Assembly: GCA_022225965.2 (NCBI GenBank)
Contig: JAKJXP020000042.1
Location: 337,023-401,022 of the forward strand
Direction of reading: 5' to 3'
DNA length: 64,000 nt
DNA from: Diatrype stigma
Taxonomy: Eukaryota > Ascomycota > Sordariomycetes > Xylariales > Diatrypaceae
Below, piece by piece: positions 12,401-22,600 of the stretch. Position 1 is the stretch's first letter, and each line of letters begins with the position of its first letter. A program made the position numbers and the translations under genes. The notes beneath the pieces are model-generated. The model was not told where the DNA came from, ran no database searches, and worked only from the letters and a program-made list of their open reading frames with translations.

Positions 12401-12926
12401 CCGACGGACGAGGGGGGTTAGAAGGGCCCTGTGACGTGACAGAAGCCTGCGTATTGGCACTAGGATTGACGTTCGCATCAGAAGAGGGTATCGTAACAAG
12501 CGGTGACTTATGAGGGCTTATGGGGTAACCCGCAGGCGCCCCAACATCGTTCTGTACTGGTGACGGAGAGGACGTAGATTGATGTGGGACGTCAATGCTT
12601 AAGGAAGGGGGTTTATCAAGGAAGTCCGGGGAGCCCGCCTCGACGTCGTCAAAGTTGGCACCAAAGAATGGGTCATCGAACTCGCTTGATTGGTAGAAGC
12701 TCCCTATGGATTCGCTGGGGGTATACGGATTCGTGTCAGGGGAAGCAGTATTGCTTTGGAGCTGCGACGAGTATGGCGATAGAAGATTGGAGTCTACGGG
12801 TGTGATGGGATGGTTGTGGTTGTAGTTATTCCGGGCATCGGCAATGTGGGGTTCAGGCCCTCGACCTTGAGGATGTTCCCGTAGGTCATGAAGTGACTTG
12901 GGTGAGACGGTATATGTTGAAGACAT
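9432..12926 (-). CDS. C2H2 zinc-finger protein, large fungal regulator
   Basis: A single uninterrupted frame from ATG 12926 encodes 1164 aa. The N-terminal two thirds are disordered and rich in Ser, Pro, Asn and Asp, with an acidic run (DEDEDEDDENFD) near residue 650. Zinc fingers cluster at about residues 795-960. Two are canonical: CNVDEC...H-X4-H and CRFC...H-X3-H. One has a stretched loop (CTWPYC, 17 residues, then H-X4-H). The first is atypical (CQLCFC followed by H-V-H). The C-terminus is Gln/Pro/His-rich. The arrangement matches a widespread family of Pezizomycotina C2H2 proteins of unassigned function. A nuclear, DNA-binding role is inferred. It has a 3.3-kb upstream gap, consistent with complex regulation. 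I do not recognise a specific orthologue name. Confidence 0.92.
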   Translation of the reverse strand: MSSTYTVSPKSLHDLREHPQGRGPEPHIADARNNYNHNHPITPVDSNLLSPYSSQLQSNTASPDTNPYTPSESIGSFYQSSEFDDPFFGANFDDVEAGSPDFLDKPPSLSIDVPHQSTSSPSPVQNDVGAPAGYPISPHKSPLVTIPSSDANVNPSANTQASVTSQGPSNPPRPSVDSVDSEQSSPQLTPDTNGGGWSRSSTDSVAPAILAMASQSPRVTVSLYGRDGERPVQGVERHLPTTAESPKTVRGTHSLAGDLAAEPAYNISTNVSRDTQGLWVPDPATGHRGLAPEDRPSAEVPTPNEQAERQQVMERNEEIVNWVVESNTSNNESDDPPSLGNNKAYNPSATPYADEDGIPRGDIPLGDTTENRHIPGQTYYRTDGPGGPITQTDFSIMRQLRIWADAPVVHGIQTEHSQPDTSHAAMERFMRQCQDNASIVSRAATWGTRRRSLPSVMDEEGVLSGNFLKKLSISGHSRRPSILSRIDSLIRRPSLSDGKKRKGSNASDIPPEGLDDEGARRESKDSLAPPSRTSSWGLGGGNKKPTPSLNTALVGMATGAAAIGATHARTGSISATPITSPKSPFGSFSSALNVPPVKKTLRRPRSRTELPKNSNPEGLSHPHLIGMLKKQGGPPVAQLARSQPTADQDEDEDEDDENFDNADMKSDSSKMEAIEPTLEGFKQHVLRLNPQCSDYLVDRMAHQLSARYKQLCTMKVAHLNQVSQQTCPSGAMCIASGGSAILLDNRRDGRGVDPLSAVPDSSDGDTPLDSGITADSFPQGIPTPPTVSLPAEFECQLCFCNKRFLKPSDWTKHVHEDVQPFTCTWPYCTSKEAAKMFKRKADWVRHENEGHRHLEWWTCNVDECRHICYRRDNFLQHLVREHKFIEPKIKTKAAIKKAGGGDHTWQKVEQCHVETSQRPQEEPCRFCGKIFPTWKKLTVHLAKHMEYISLPILKLVAAKELDVDTVISPVQERPSTTFGAAPVPTIKQEPPSFPNPVSVHSSAHPSPMHYNDHTQFAGNYQSMSQAQPPLQPPYFSQQPQQFTDMPPHPGTGLVMPQVTTGMHPQPHYHGMPVTTGSYGQPVGAYMNLPDQGCLGQGNFSGQGLEPFPAFDSLGIHDQAGTIAYDNFADASMQQQHAAEQYSNHGSVSPYAHSPHQGHGNFYNP

Positions 12927-15559
12927 GGCTGAGCTAGTAGTAGGGGGGGGGACATGCGAGTGGAGGCCAGTATATATCGAAGGCGAGGGGCACCTAGTAT
13001 GCGCAGCTCCTGGAAAGAGTCATCAGAGGGAGCGCATAATCCCCAGCCGGTGGAAGTGGGAGGTGGGAGGTGGGAGGTGGGAGAAGCACGACAAGCGGGG
13101 AGCGGAGAGCCAAGCTGAAGCCTTGCGCACGATCGCTTCGCTGCCACAAGTAACTATCACTAACAAAACGGGGGATCCAATATTTTGCGCAGTTGGAGGT
13201 ATACGGCGCGAGGCGATTAAGACTCGAATATCTCAAGGAACTCCGGCTGAACTGATTGAAAGATGATCCGTGGAAGTTGTTGGAACGACAGAGAGGGAGT
13301 TTAGGTCTAGTTGTCCGATCAGTTGGGGGCTGCGCTTGCCATGGTCGGGGGCAGTCTGGCAGGCTGGCAGGCTGGCAGCGGCGCTTAATGGTGTGGAGAT
13401 GGGGATATGGATCGGGATTTGGCGTCCACGGTGTACAATCCATAGTTACATACCCCGTCTGCTAGTTTAGTAGTAGGCAAGGTAGGTGCTACGAAGTAAG
13501 CACCCTTGCACCCTTGCACCCTTGCACCCTTGCACTCATGGCACCCCCATCAGCCACAAGCAGGTTAGCAGGTGCAACCAACACGCATATAACTACATAC
13601 ATCAATCCGCATGGGTATTGCTACCGGTTACTGTGACAAGATCAACCTGTCCCTCTAGCCTCCATTGTATGTATGCGTCCTGATGCAATAACAGGGTGGC
13701 CGTGCAAATTCCCAGAGGGCCCAGAGGGAATCGACCGTTGGGATAGCGAATCAGAACCTCGACGACACGGGCAGACGGGGAAATCCAGAAGAGGGGTGAG
13801 ACTGACAGGTGTGGCACATGTGGCAGAGGCGTGCGGGCTGAACGGCAGGTTCTTCCTGGGCAGATTCCAAGGCGAAATCGAAATCGAACCCGAATCGAAA
13901 TCGGCGAGCCGTCCAACTGAAGTCGCAGTTCGCGGACCGCTGCGGCTCACAGCTCATCGAAGCATGTACAACACACCACAGCCTATATCAGAGCACGGAA
14001 ATGTACCCTCGCGCCCCCCTCACACTCTCGTTGGTCATTATGAGATGCTGTAAGGCGTTCCTGGTGAAGGACAGGGGTCGTTAGGCGTACTTCTCAGCCC
14101 CAGGAGAAACAGTCTCCACCTTCATGTGGTTACTATGTATGTAGGTAGTGAGCCACGATGTCACTTGACGGTCATCGCATTGCTACATACATATCGCTAG
14201 GTAGGCACATCTACCTGCCAAACATGTGTGTCTAGGTAAGTTACGTTCCTATTGCCGTCTTCGCGTAGCTATAGCTAGGCTATATGCAGGCTCGAATAGA
14301 ACATAGCAACGCTCACCGAGACATCAAAGAAAGTGCCCTCGGTGTCCACGTTGTGATAAACACAAACGGCGCTCTGATTAGGTCTTAGACAGAGCTCTAG
14401 ACTAGTTCGTAGATCGGGTAATCGGGATGTCATCAGTGACCGGATTTTCCGCAGCCTGCAGGCAGGTCGCATCAAAGACTCGGCCTTGTAAGGCTGGGTG
14501 AACAGTAAGATTGTATGAGATTAGTAGGTATCATCTTGATTCTGGGGTTTGCTTATGGTTTATAGTTCTTATTGGATCACATGGATATTGGTTTATCTAC
14601 AACGCAGCAGAGCTGAAGGATCGATTCTTACAGCAGCGAGATCCGAGATCCGTACGCGATACGGAGTAGATTAAGGGGTGGGCCGTGATAGCGGGACTGT
14701 TCCGCTGTCTACTTCGTATTTCGCGCTTATAAAACGGTTTTATTGACTAGCTCAAACCATTCACAGCGATTCACAAGATGGTGGAGAGGGAGTGAGGTCA
14801 GTTGAATATAAGATAGGCAGGCTTACAATCGTAGACAGGCATCGATGCGATCTTTAGCCGCCTGCGTATTTCGTCTAGTCAGGGCCATGCAGCTACAGCG
14901 TGGGCTCCTCTTTGGTGATGCGGGCACGGCTCGGCCCAAACGCTCAGCCACTCGGCTGTGAGCGCATGGCTGATAGTTATCGTTATCTAGATGTCAGATG
15001 ATCAAGTGTAATATCGAGTAAGATAGACCCATACTGCGCAGAGATGAGTTAAGTCAGAACAGCACTGCACAATCGAGGGAGGTGAGGGGCTGCTAGCTAC
15101 ATACATAAATCTTGAGCATATATACGAGGTGGAATGGCAGAATGGACATTTTGGTCCGAGGTCAACTCTTCCGCAACCGCGAGTCTATCTATGAGGAATA
15201 GATGCTCAGGTTACACAGCTCGATACGCATGCAGCGCGGGTAAACCCAATGGAGCAGGGATTTGGGTGGATAGTTCAATACCTACCTAACATAGGTAAAT
15301 ATCGTATATGTGTGTAAGTAATAAGTATGTGATAATGTGCCTAAAGGACACGCCCTAAATGGCTCGCTGGGTATCCACATCGTATCGTGAGCTTGATGTA
15401 AAAGTAAAGGATTGGATCTGGTTTCCGGCCTGGAACAATTGCCGTTGCCGTTGCTATTGCTTTCGCTGTTGCTGCAATACCCAGTTGAAAAACCATGACC
15501 GCATTCTTAGGCTGCGGAGGGGGCTGTGAAGTTCGTTACAGGGTTCCTAGCAGAGGATA
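12927..15559. other. Intergenic region upstream of the C2H2 gene
   Basis: This 2.6 kb has no supported gene. It contains GTGGGAG repeats (13049-13082, within the probable promoter/5' leader of the C2H2 gene), an 8-bp CACCCTTG unit repeated four times (13501-13532), and scattered TAGGTAGGCA-like motifs near 14140-14240. A 126-codon forward frame at 13673-14053 has no recognisable domain and is not called. Confidence 0.55.
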
Positions 15560-15876
15560 GTTAACGTTTTCCACCCCCTTTCGGGACACACTAGGATCTG
15601 GGACGCCCCCATTTCTTATATAGTAATACCAACTTTAAAAATTCATAACTTCACCGACACTGCTCGTAAATACATGCAACTTTATATATAACTTAATTAC
15701 ATAACGCTTTATATAAGGAAAATTTTACAAAATTTAATTCGAAGATTTAAGGCAGAAAAGGGCTATATATGGTTATGGTAATATCGGTTATATCGATATA
15801 TCCTTTTATCCCTCATATGAGAAATGGGGCCGTCCCAGATCCTAGTGTGTCCCGGAAGGGGGTGGAAAACGTTAAC
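15560..15876. mobile_element. MITE with about 57-bp TIRs and TA target duplication (Tc1/mariner type)
   Basis: The two ends are inverted repeats: the left arm begins GTTAACGTTTTCCACCCCC at 15560 and the right arm is its mirror ending at 15876. Over about 57 bp the arms differ at only three positions. The element is flanked by TA on both sides (15558-15559 and 15877-15878), the target duplication of Tc1/mariner/pogo transposases. The 317-bp element has an AT-rich core (about 15617-15820) with no transposase frame, so it is non-autonomous. It lies in the intergenic space 340 bp upstream of the DUF202 gene start. Confidence 0.9.
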
Positions 15877-16217
15877 TAGATTTAGCAAGGGTCTACAATG
15901 CGGGCAGTGCCGAACGGGTGCAGACATAGGCACTAAATAATGGAAATTCATTGGCGGGTGAGAAGCTTGATCTAGGCAGTTCGACCTCTGACAACATCGC
16001 ATCACATCGCATCGCATCATGACCCCATTTATTATCAACGTCGGCCCGGCACTTTCGAAGTAGAAGAAGGCACAGCCTCCTTAATAACCACATTCTAGTT
16101 TCTACGATCAATTCTACGAATCGAATCCACTCGATTAGGTTTTGTTTCCGGCCGCGCTATCGCAAGGCACAAGGCACAAGGCACAAGACACAAAACAGGC
16201 ACAGCTAGGTCGACATC
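15877..16217. other. Promoter-side flank of the DUF202 gene
   Basis: This 340-bp interval between the MITE and the DUF202 start codon holds CATCGCATCACATCGCATC-like short repeats (about 15995-16020) and an AAGGCACA unit repeated about three times (16163-16186). The second run may lie in the 5' leader. No gene is seen. Confidence 0.5.
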
Positions 16218-16969
16218 ATGTTCCAGGTTAGTAGTTCCAACTACAGTCTGGCCGGTCGAGTCAATTCTTTCAAGGCTTCACATGGCAGGGCATTTGATGT
16301 GACCTTGATGTGACCTTGCTCCGCCTCACGCTTCTGTATCTCACTTCCGAACCTACGACCTAATCAGCATGACGTGACTTTTTGGTTTAATCGCGACAAT
16401 TTCCTGGCTGACTTGATATCGTTGTAGCCGCATCCAGAAGACAGTTTCCATTTGCGACTACACCGCGCCCGCTCGGTGGTTTTAACATCGCAAGAGTAAG
16501 CTAGTTACCTTATATTGATATGATGTTTTATGCAAAGATAGACGCTCCAAGATGCTACGGCCCCGAGACTCTGTAGTCGTGCTTCCCCCCGCTATGTAAC
16601 ATGCTAACTCCTGTGTTCCGTTCTCCGTGTCGAAGGCTGGTGGAGATCCGGGCGGCCCAGCGCACGTTCGAGGGCGCGTATATGCGAACAGCGCTGTCGC
16701 AGTTCAGCTTCGCCCTCATCATCCTCAAGATCTTCACCTCGGAGTTCTACGCGATAGGGGCGCTGTTCGCCGTGTACGGTGCCGCTGTGATGCTCGGCGC
16801 CGCCTACCGCCGGTATCAGGGCAACAGCCAGTTCTTCTCCACGACGGGCGAGGACGGCGAGAAGAAGAAGAAGTTTCGGACGAGCGGGAACAGCGTGCTG
16901 CTCCTGACTTGTCTGAGCATGAGCGCCTATGTTGCGCTGATGGTCCTAACTTGGCAGCTGGATGGCTGA
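16218..16969 (+). CDS. DUF202 domain membrane protein
   Basis: Three exons (16218-16226, 16428-16495, 16636-16969) encode 136 aa. Exon 1 carries only three codons (M-F-Q) before a 201-nt intron, and the second intron is 140 nt (GTAAGC...GAAG). All phases agree. After a basic N-terminus come an amphipathic LVEIRAAQRTFEGAYMRTALS segment, two close membrane helices (FSFALIILKIF... and FAVYGAAVMLGAAYRRY), a lysine-rich loop (EKKKKF) and a third helix (VLLLTCLSMSAYVALMVL). The R-x-x-x-R...RT-x-L-S pattern with three helices is typical of the DUF202/YidH-like family found in fungal membranes and at the end of VTC proteins. Its biochemical role is unknown. The tiny first exon means a naive ORF call would start wrongly at 16601. 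Confidence 0.82.
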
Positions 16970-18178
16970 TGGAACCGGGTGAGAGAGAAGATTGACCAAG
17001 GGCAAAAAAGTGTATCGTATAGGAAGCAAGGAAATGTGCGAATTTATACTTGGATGCTTACTTAGATATCCATCGTGTCATGGAATACACCTCTTGAAAC
17101 AAAACTGACATTGGCTCCTATCTAACATTCCCGAGCTATTCAACCGAGTCTCCTAGAAACCCAGCTACCTCGACAACAAAAACCAATCCTATCGAGATCT
17201 ATTAATGGAACCCATGTATAGAATCAGGTGGCTGTTGTAAGAATCGGTAGACAAGAGTAGTCAGCTTTCGCGAACATGATCTGACGTCTACCCTGATCAC
17301 ACAGCCTGACCCTGTCTCAAGACATGGTTGACACGCAACCAGTCTGGAAGGCTACAAACCCCTCAGACTGATGACTCAGTATAAAAAGCAATATTGGACA
17401 AAAAGACTCTTCGCATAGTCCCCGGTCAAAGGAGAAGAGCGAGGGGGGTAAGAGGAAGAAGAAAAGCTCGAGGAACACAAAATCGAAACAAAAACAGACA
17501 CGGCTCTAGCCATAACTTTTGATGCTCCTCCACGTGATACCGACGTGATAAGTATAGCAGCTGAAAGGGAACCCAAGAAAGGAAGAAAGAAGAAGGGAAA
17601 CACAGAAACTCCCAACCATCGATAAATAAGCTTGGCAGTGGTTCTGCACACGGCACTGCTGCTTTCTCCATCCCCCAATCCATTGTCACGATGCGGTTGT
17701 CGCGGTATTTCATACCTCGACACTCATGTCATCATCTCTCTCTCCTTGTTCTATGTATTGTATGCAAAGCGGTCGTGCCTTGGACACCAGCGTCGTAGTG
17801 GGGCTACCGCTATCCGAGCGCGGTGTTTCGGCTCGTTTTGGTGGTTTGTGCCGCAGATTCCGGTCTGTTCGGCCCCTCCATCCCCCCCTTTTTTTCCGTG
17901 TCCGTGCTTCCCCAACCCATGTCCTGTGCCCACCATGCAAAAATAACTGCATATCCCGCTCTATCCCGAAATACCCAAATGTGGCTCTGCCAATCATCAA
18001 GGAAAGAAAGACGAATGAACAAGGAAAATGGGGGGTGGGAAAGAAACAAGAAGAATAATATATCCCTTGGTATAAACGGCCCAATCGAAGTCGACGAAAT
18101 ATTAGAGAATGCGTCCGAAAGAGCATCGGTTCTATTCGTAAACCACGTTTCTCAGTCGGTCGTGTTGTGCCTGTCCTT
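16970..18178. other. Convergent intergenic region, probable 3' UTRs
   Basis: This 1.2 kb lies between the converging DUF202 and Zn2Cys6 genes. Several long frames on both strands (17376-18058) look like low-complexity composition artefacts, with no domains. Nothing further is supported. Confidence 0.55.
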
Positions 18179-19664
18179 TCACCTCCCTCCATAATACAGG
18201 TTTGCTCCTCCGTGGGCCCCCGGCTGCCCGCTGCCGCCCGTCTCATCATACCAACCGCCGCCGCTGCCGTATTCCTCGCTGCCGCTGCTCTTGGCATACT
18301 GGTACTGCGGCTGCGGCTGTTGCCAAGCGGCGTACGTGGTGGAAGAGGGCATCGCACCGGCGGACAGAGCTGCTGCCGCGGTGCCCGGAGGATGATACAT
18401 ATCCGACGACGCCACCACCGAAGCCGAAGCTCGGCGCTCGTACGGCGACCTGCTGCTCGGCAGGTACCCGGCATGGGCGTGTTCTCCGCCGCCGCCGCTG
18501 TAAGATAGCGATCGCGCGGTCGTGGTAGCCTGCGAATAAGTCGTCGTCGTCGACCACGCGTCTTCGGAGGACCGCGAGACGACGGCCTCCCCTGCTCCGC
18601 TACCCCCGGCAGCAGCTGCTGGTGGCCATTCCGGTTGGTGGTGGTGATGGTGGTGGGAAGAAGCGTAGGCGGAGAAACTAGGGGTAACTGCCGCTGACTC
18701 CGAACTGGCCCAGTAACCGGGCGCGCTTGAAGGCACTTTGAAAGCCAGTATTTTAGCGAAAGGAGTTCTCTCTCCCAGCTTGGTCCTCAGAACAGTGTGT
18801 AGGATGTTTATTTCTCTTATCCTCCTTTTCTCTTTCTCTTTCTCAGAATGGGGAAGGGGGGGGGGGGGGGCTTAGGCTGCACCTACTGTTCTGACTCGTT
18901 GTATAGTCACTGCCCCCTTCGTCTCTTACCGACAACTGTCCCATGCTTTGCACCGTCGCGAGCTGCGCTTGGTGCTGTGCCGATTGCGACCGAGATGATG
19001 GGTGGCCGGGCGTCATCGAGGGCGAGGACATAGACTGTCCCATCGGGAATGCCGTGGTGCTCCCCACCTGGTTCGGATCACCCGACGGCGCATGATCTAC
19101 CGGCTCGTAAAAGCATTCCTTCCTCAAACGGATGCAGGTCACGCAGCGTCCCTGCACGTCATTTTTGTCCTGGAGGCACCTGATCTTCCTCTTGCGGCAG
19201 TTCACTTTCACGAGATTTTCAACTTAGCATGGGGAAGTCTTCTTATTGTATGGGAAAACAAGTAACACTCGTGATGATTACCTACCACAGGCCATAGACG
19301 ACCGATGATAACCAAGTTTGTTCCGCTTCTTCTCCCCGGAGAGACCGAGGGGGCCGAGGTCGACATCGTCCGTCCCCTGTGGTCTCACGTTAGGGGTCGA
19401 AATGGATCTTCTCAACTTCGAGGTTTTGGACGGGAGAACTCGGCCTGGGACAAAGGGTGTGATGATATCCTGGGGGGCTGATAAGAGTGGTGGAGAGGAG
19501 AGCTGGAGTGGTAGCTGTGCTGGATGGAGGTGCTGGGCTCGTCTTACCTCCATGATGGACATCATCGGCTGGCGGTAACCGGACCCGTATTCGGCGTGCA
19601 TATCCGCATCAGCGCTATCGCGTGGCGGCGCCTGCGGATAATGGTACGACATCATATCTAGCAT
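18179..19664 (-). CDS. Zn2Cys6 transcription factor, short disordered type
   Basis: Four exons (19548-19664, 19286-19469, 18887-19204, 18735 down to 18179) encode 391 aa. The Zn2Cys6 motif is completed only after splicing: exon 2 ends SMAC plus one base and exon 3 supplies V-N-C-R-K-R-K-I-R-C, giving C-X2-C-X6-C-X10-C-X2-C-X6-C at residues about 100-130. Upstream lies a conserved-looking VLPSKTSKLRRSISTPNV segment. Downstream is Ser/Gln-rich, Ala/Gly-rich and tyrosine-rich disorder with a run of six His. There is no fungal-specific regulatory (fungal_trans) domain, so this is a small DNA-binding protein with the finger mid-chain. Intron 1 (19470-19547) joins MMSIME to DIITPFVPG. Its read-through sequence is open, so unspliced transcripts would also translate. 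The start may be 19664 or the MMSYHYP methionine at 19655. Confidence 0.88.
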
Positions 19665-22600
19665 TTACTTATATATTCTCAGCGTCCGATGGGTTGTGGT
19701 CCGATATCCCTGTGGGGCAGTATGTCTGGAGGTGCCTGAGCAGAGATGATGGTGGTGTGCGAATTTCTCCTTTATCGGAGCGGTTCGAGCAAGATGCTTT
19801 CGACTGACTGCTTCTGCAGAATCCCTGGGTATTAAATGTGAGATGAGCTTCTGCTTTTCCTCAATATTTTCAGAAGCTTGTGATCCGGAAACAAACATCG
19901 ATTATAGCCAGATGAGCGTTGCCTCGGCTGAAAGCTCGCCTCCTTGACGTCTCTGGCTCAGGGGAGGGTTTTAGAGGGGATGGGGTAAGGCGGAAGTACC
20001 AGGTAGGGGTGAACCAATAACAGCATAAAGGTTTCTGCAACACTGGGAAGGTGACCAACCCGCTTAGCCTGGCGCTCATTCGATGGACCCAAAGGGAAAG
20101 GCCCCAAGCAGCTCGGCATAAACTTGGAGTCTTAGACAGCCACACCACAAGCACTGATACCCTATACAGTTTCTCCCCTTAATCTTCCACCTCAATGGGA
20201 AAAAGGTTCCCTGCGAATAGCTCTATCGGGTAGTCTGGTACGCGATGGTCCGCGCGGCTGTCTCATCGGTCCACGTTCGTCTAGTAAGGGACAGTGCCTG
20301 AAATATCAGTGTGAGGGCAAAACGCCTACGCCGTGACGCTATGTCCTGGTTAAAGACAGTACGGTATCTGGGTATTCATTATTAAGGGTACGCACGATTC
20401 CTGTGCCGATGCTCTATGTGCGTTCTCCGGGTCGTGAACCGGGTACCGGAGCTTGGGTATAACGCATAGGTTGAGGACGAATCAGAGTACGGGTAAGAGG
20501 GAGTGATTTGGCGGCATGGGCAGAACGCTACTGGTCAAGTAACAAGCACGACCCACGAAGCCTAGAGAGGTATCTCTCTATAATGAATCATGCATATAGC
20601 TCGTGCTAATGCGAGAAGGGGGGAGGAGCAGTTGGCCGAAGGTTATATTCCCAGATATAGCGTACACATGCGATGGCTTCGATGAATGATGAACATGTGC
20701 TTCAGCAGGGATCTCACGGTTTCGGCGGATCTTTCCGGGGTAGATTAGGTATTGTAAATATAGATGTTGCTAAGATCTTGGTAGATGCAGGAGATCCGCA
20801 CCGATTGGGAGCGTATCAGGGTATGGGGTCGTGTTGTAGATATGTTAGATGATTTTATATAAGGATCTTATTCCTTTTATCCATTAAATGGGACTTGACT
20901 GCTGGCTTAATTAGAAAAAACGATTCCGACTGAAGCGTGGAAGATTAACTCATCAATCAGTACCCTCGAAGCCTGAAATCGCCAGTCATTGACAAATAGA
21001 CATAGGCATTATGACACCTGCACCACAAATCGCTACCCCTGAACATATATTCACCTGACCCGACCTCCAAAGGCTGAAACACGAGTAGTTATCGTCGATG
21101 TTCTGTCCGGAAAACCGATATACCTCTCCCATCGCCTCAAAAGGCTTGTGCTCGCTTACAGCCGGTCGATCAGTGTGCCATGGGTACTAGAGCATCGCAT
21201 TAACCAACTTCACACACCCCAGCAATGGCTTCAATGAGCCATGGAACGGCACCCCCGCCTTTACTTGAGCGTAGTATTGGGTTCCCAGTATTCCTCAAGT
21301 GGCCACCACCCTACCAAGCCAGCTGGGCTACTTGGTCCCAGAGTGAGGCTATGGATACTGGAGTGCAGCTATGCAGTAGCTGAAGGTACACGCTAGAGTG
21401 AAGGCTGAACGCCGGGTGATTTGGCGAAAATGTCGTGGCAAGCAGACAGAGGTAGAGAGAATCTCGGGTATTATTACCATCGCCCTATCATCTGTCTAAG
21501 TCCCAGTTTCGAACATGGACCTCTCGGGATTGCAGCCGGAGTCCTTAAATGGTCCGCATGGAATGAAGCAATAGAATATCGCACGTAGCGTCGTCTAACG
21601 GAGTCGTCGGATAGTCGTCGCGCTGCCTGTGATTAAATGCCTCCGCTACGTAAATTGGTTTTCCTCGTCTAAATTGGGCTGTCCTCTTTCTTTTTTCCCC
21701 TCCAGATGTCTGATCTCTTCCAGATATTGCACCAAGTTTTCTGATCAGTAACCAAGTAAGCCCCCTGTCTGCAGCCCATCCATGCGAACAGCCTGTCATG
21801 GCTGCTTACCCCCCGGCACGAAAACCACGTCAAAGCGCCCAGATGAGATGAATAGAGCCATCAGACCCCTGCTCCTGATTCCTACCCTATCAACAGGGCA
21901 AGATTTCTTTGCATCATTTACTCGTCTAACAAGGAGGTACCTTCATCCTAGCTGAAGACCTGTATCTCATATCTCATAGACGGGCCGAGTTTTTCCTGCT
22001 CTTGCTCAATTATTCAGTCGACCGCAGCTTAATACCGTTTACGCCATCACGTACGGGATATCAGCAATCACTTTGCCTTAATCTCTTGTAAGTAGTGTCT
22101 TAGACAGCAGCCAGTTCCTCGGAAAAACCCAAGCCCGAATCTTTTCAATACAACACTCTAGCCTTGGCTACACTAGATTGCATACCATATGCGCATGATG
22201 TTGTAGGTACGTGACTCGGACGTCATCAGTGAAAGGACGGCTTATCTACAGACCATCCTGGTAGAATTGACGATGGCCCTTTCATTTGTTTCGAACTGTA
22301 CTATCGATAGGAGGGTTTCCTGGATGTAGCTGCGCATGGTCTCGGTAACATGTGCCCCCGAGCAGATCCAGGAGACCGGTAGGTAGAATGCCTAAAAGTT
22401 GAAGGTATGCACATTGCGTGCGGATCATGCAACGCTGCAGTACGCATGTACAGCATAGTGTACAGCATACCACCGACGCAGGAGTCGCAACATGCATACG
22501 CAGCTACGTTGGTCTGCCATCCGTCCTACTGATCTTTACCTGACTCCCACAACAACAAGACCGAAGAAGGAATACGACGTAAAGTTGTGAGGCACATTGT

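Noticed and set aside
17710..18474. 254-codon minus frame overlapping the Zn2Cys6 gene end
   Set aside because: It is in a different frame from the spliced gene, Arg-rich, and runs into the 3' flank. No domain.
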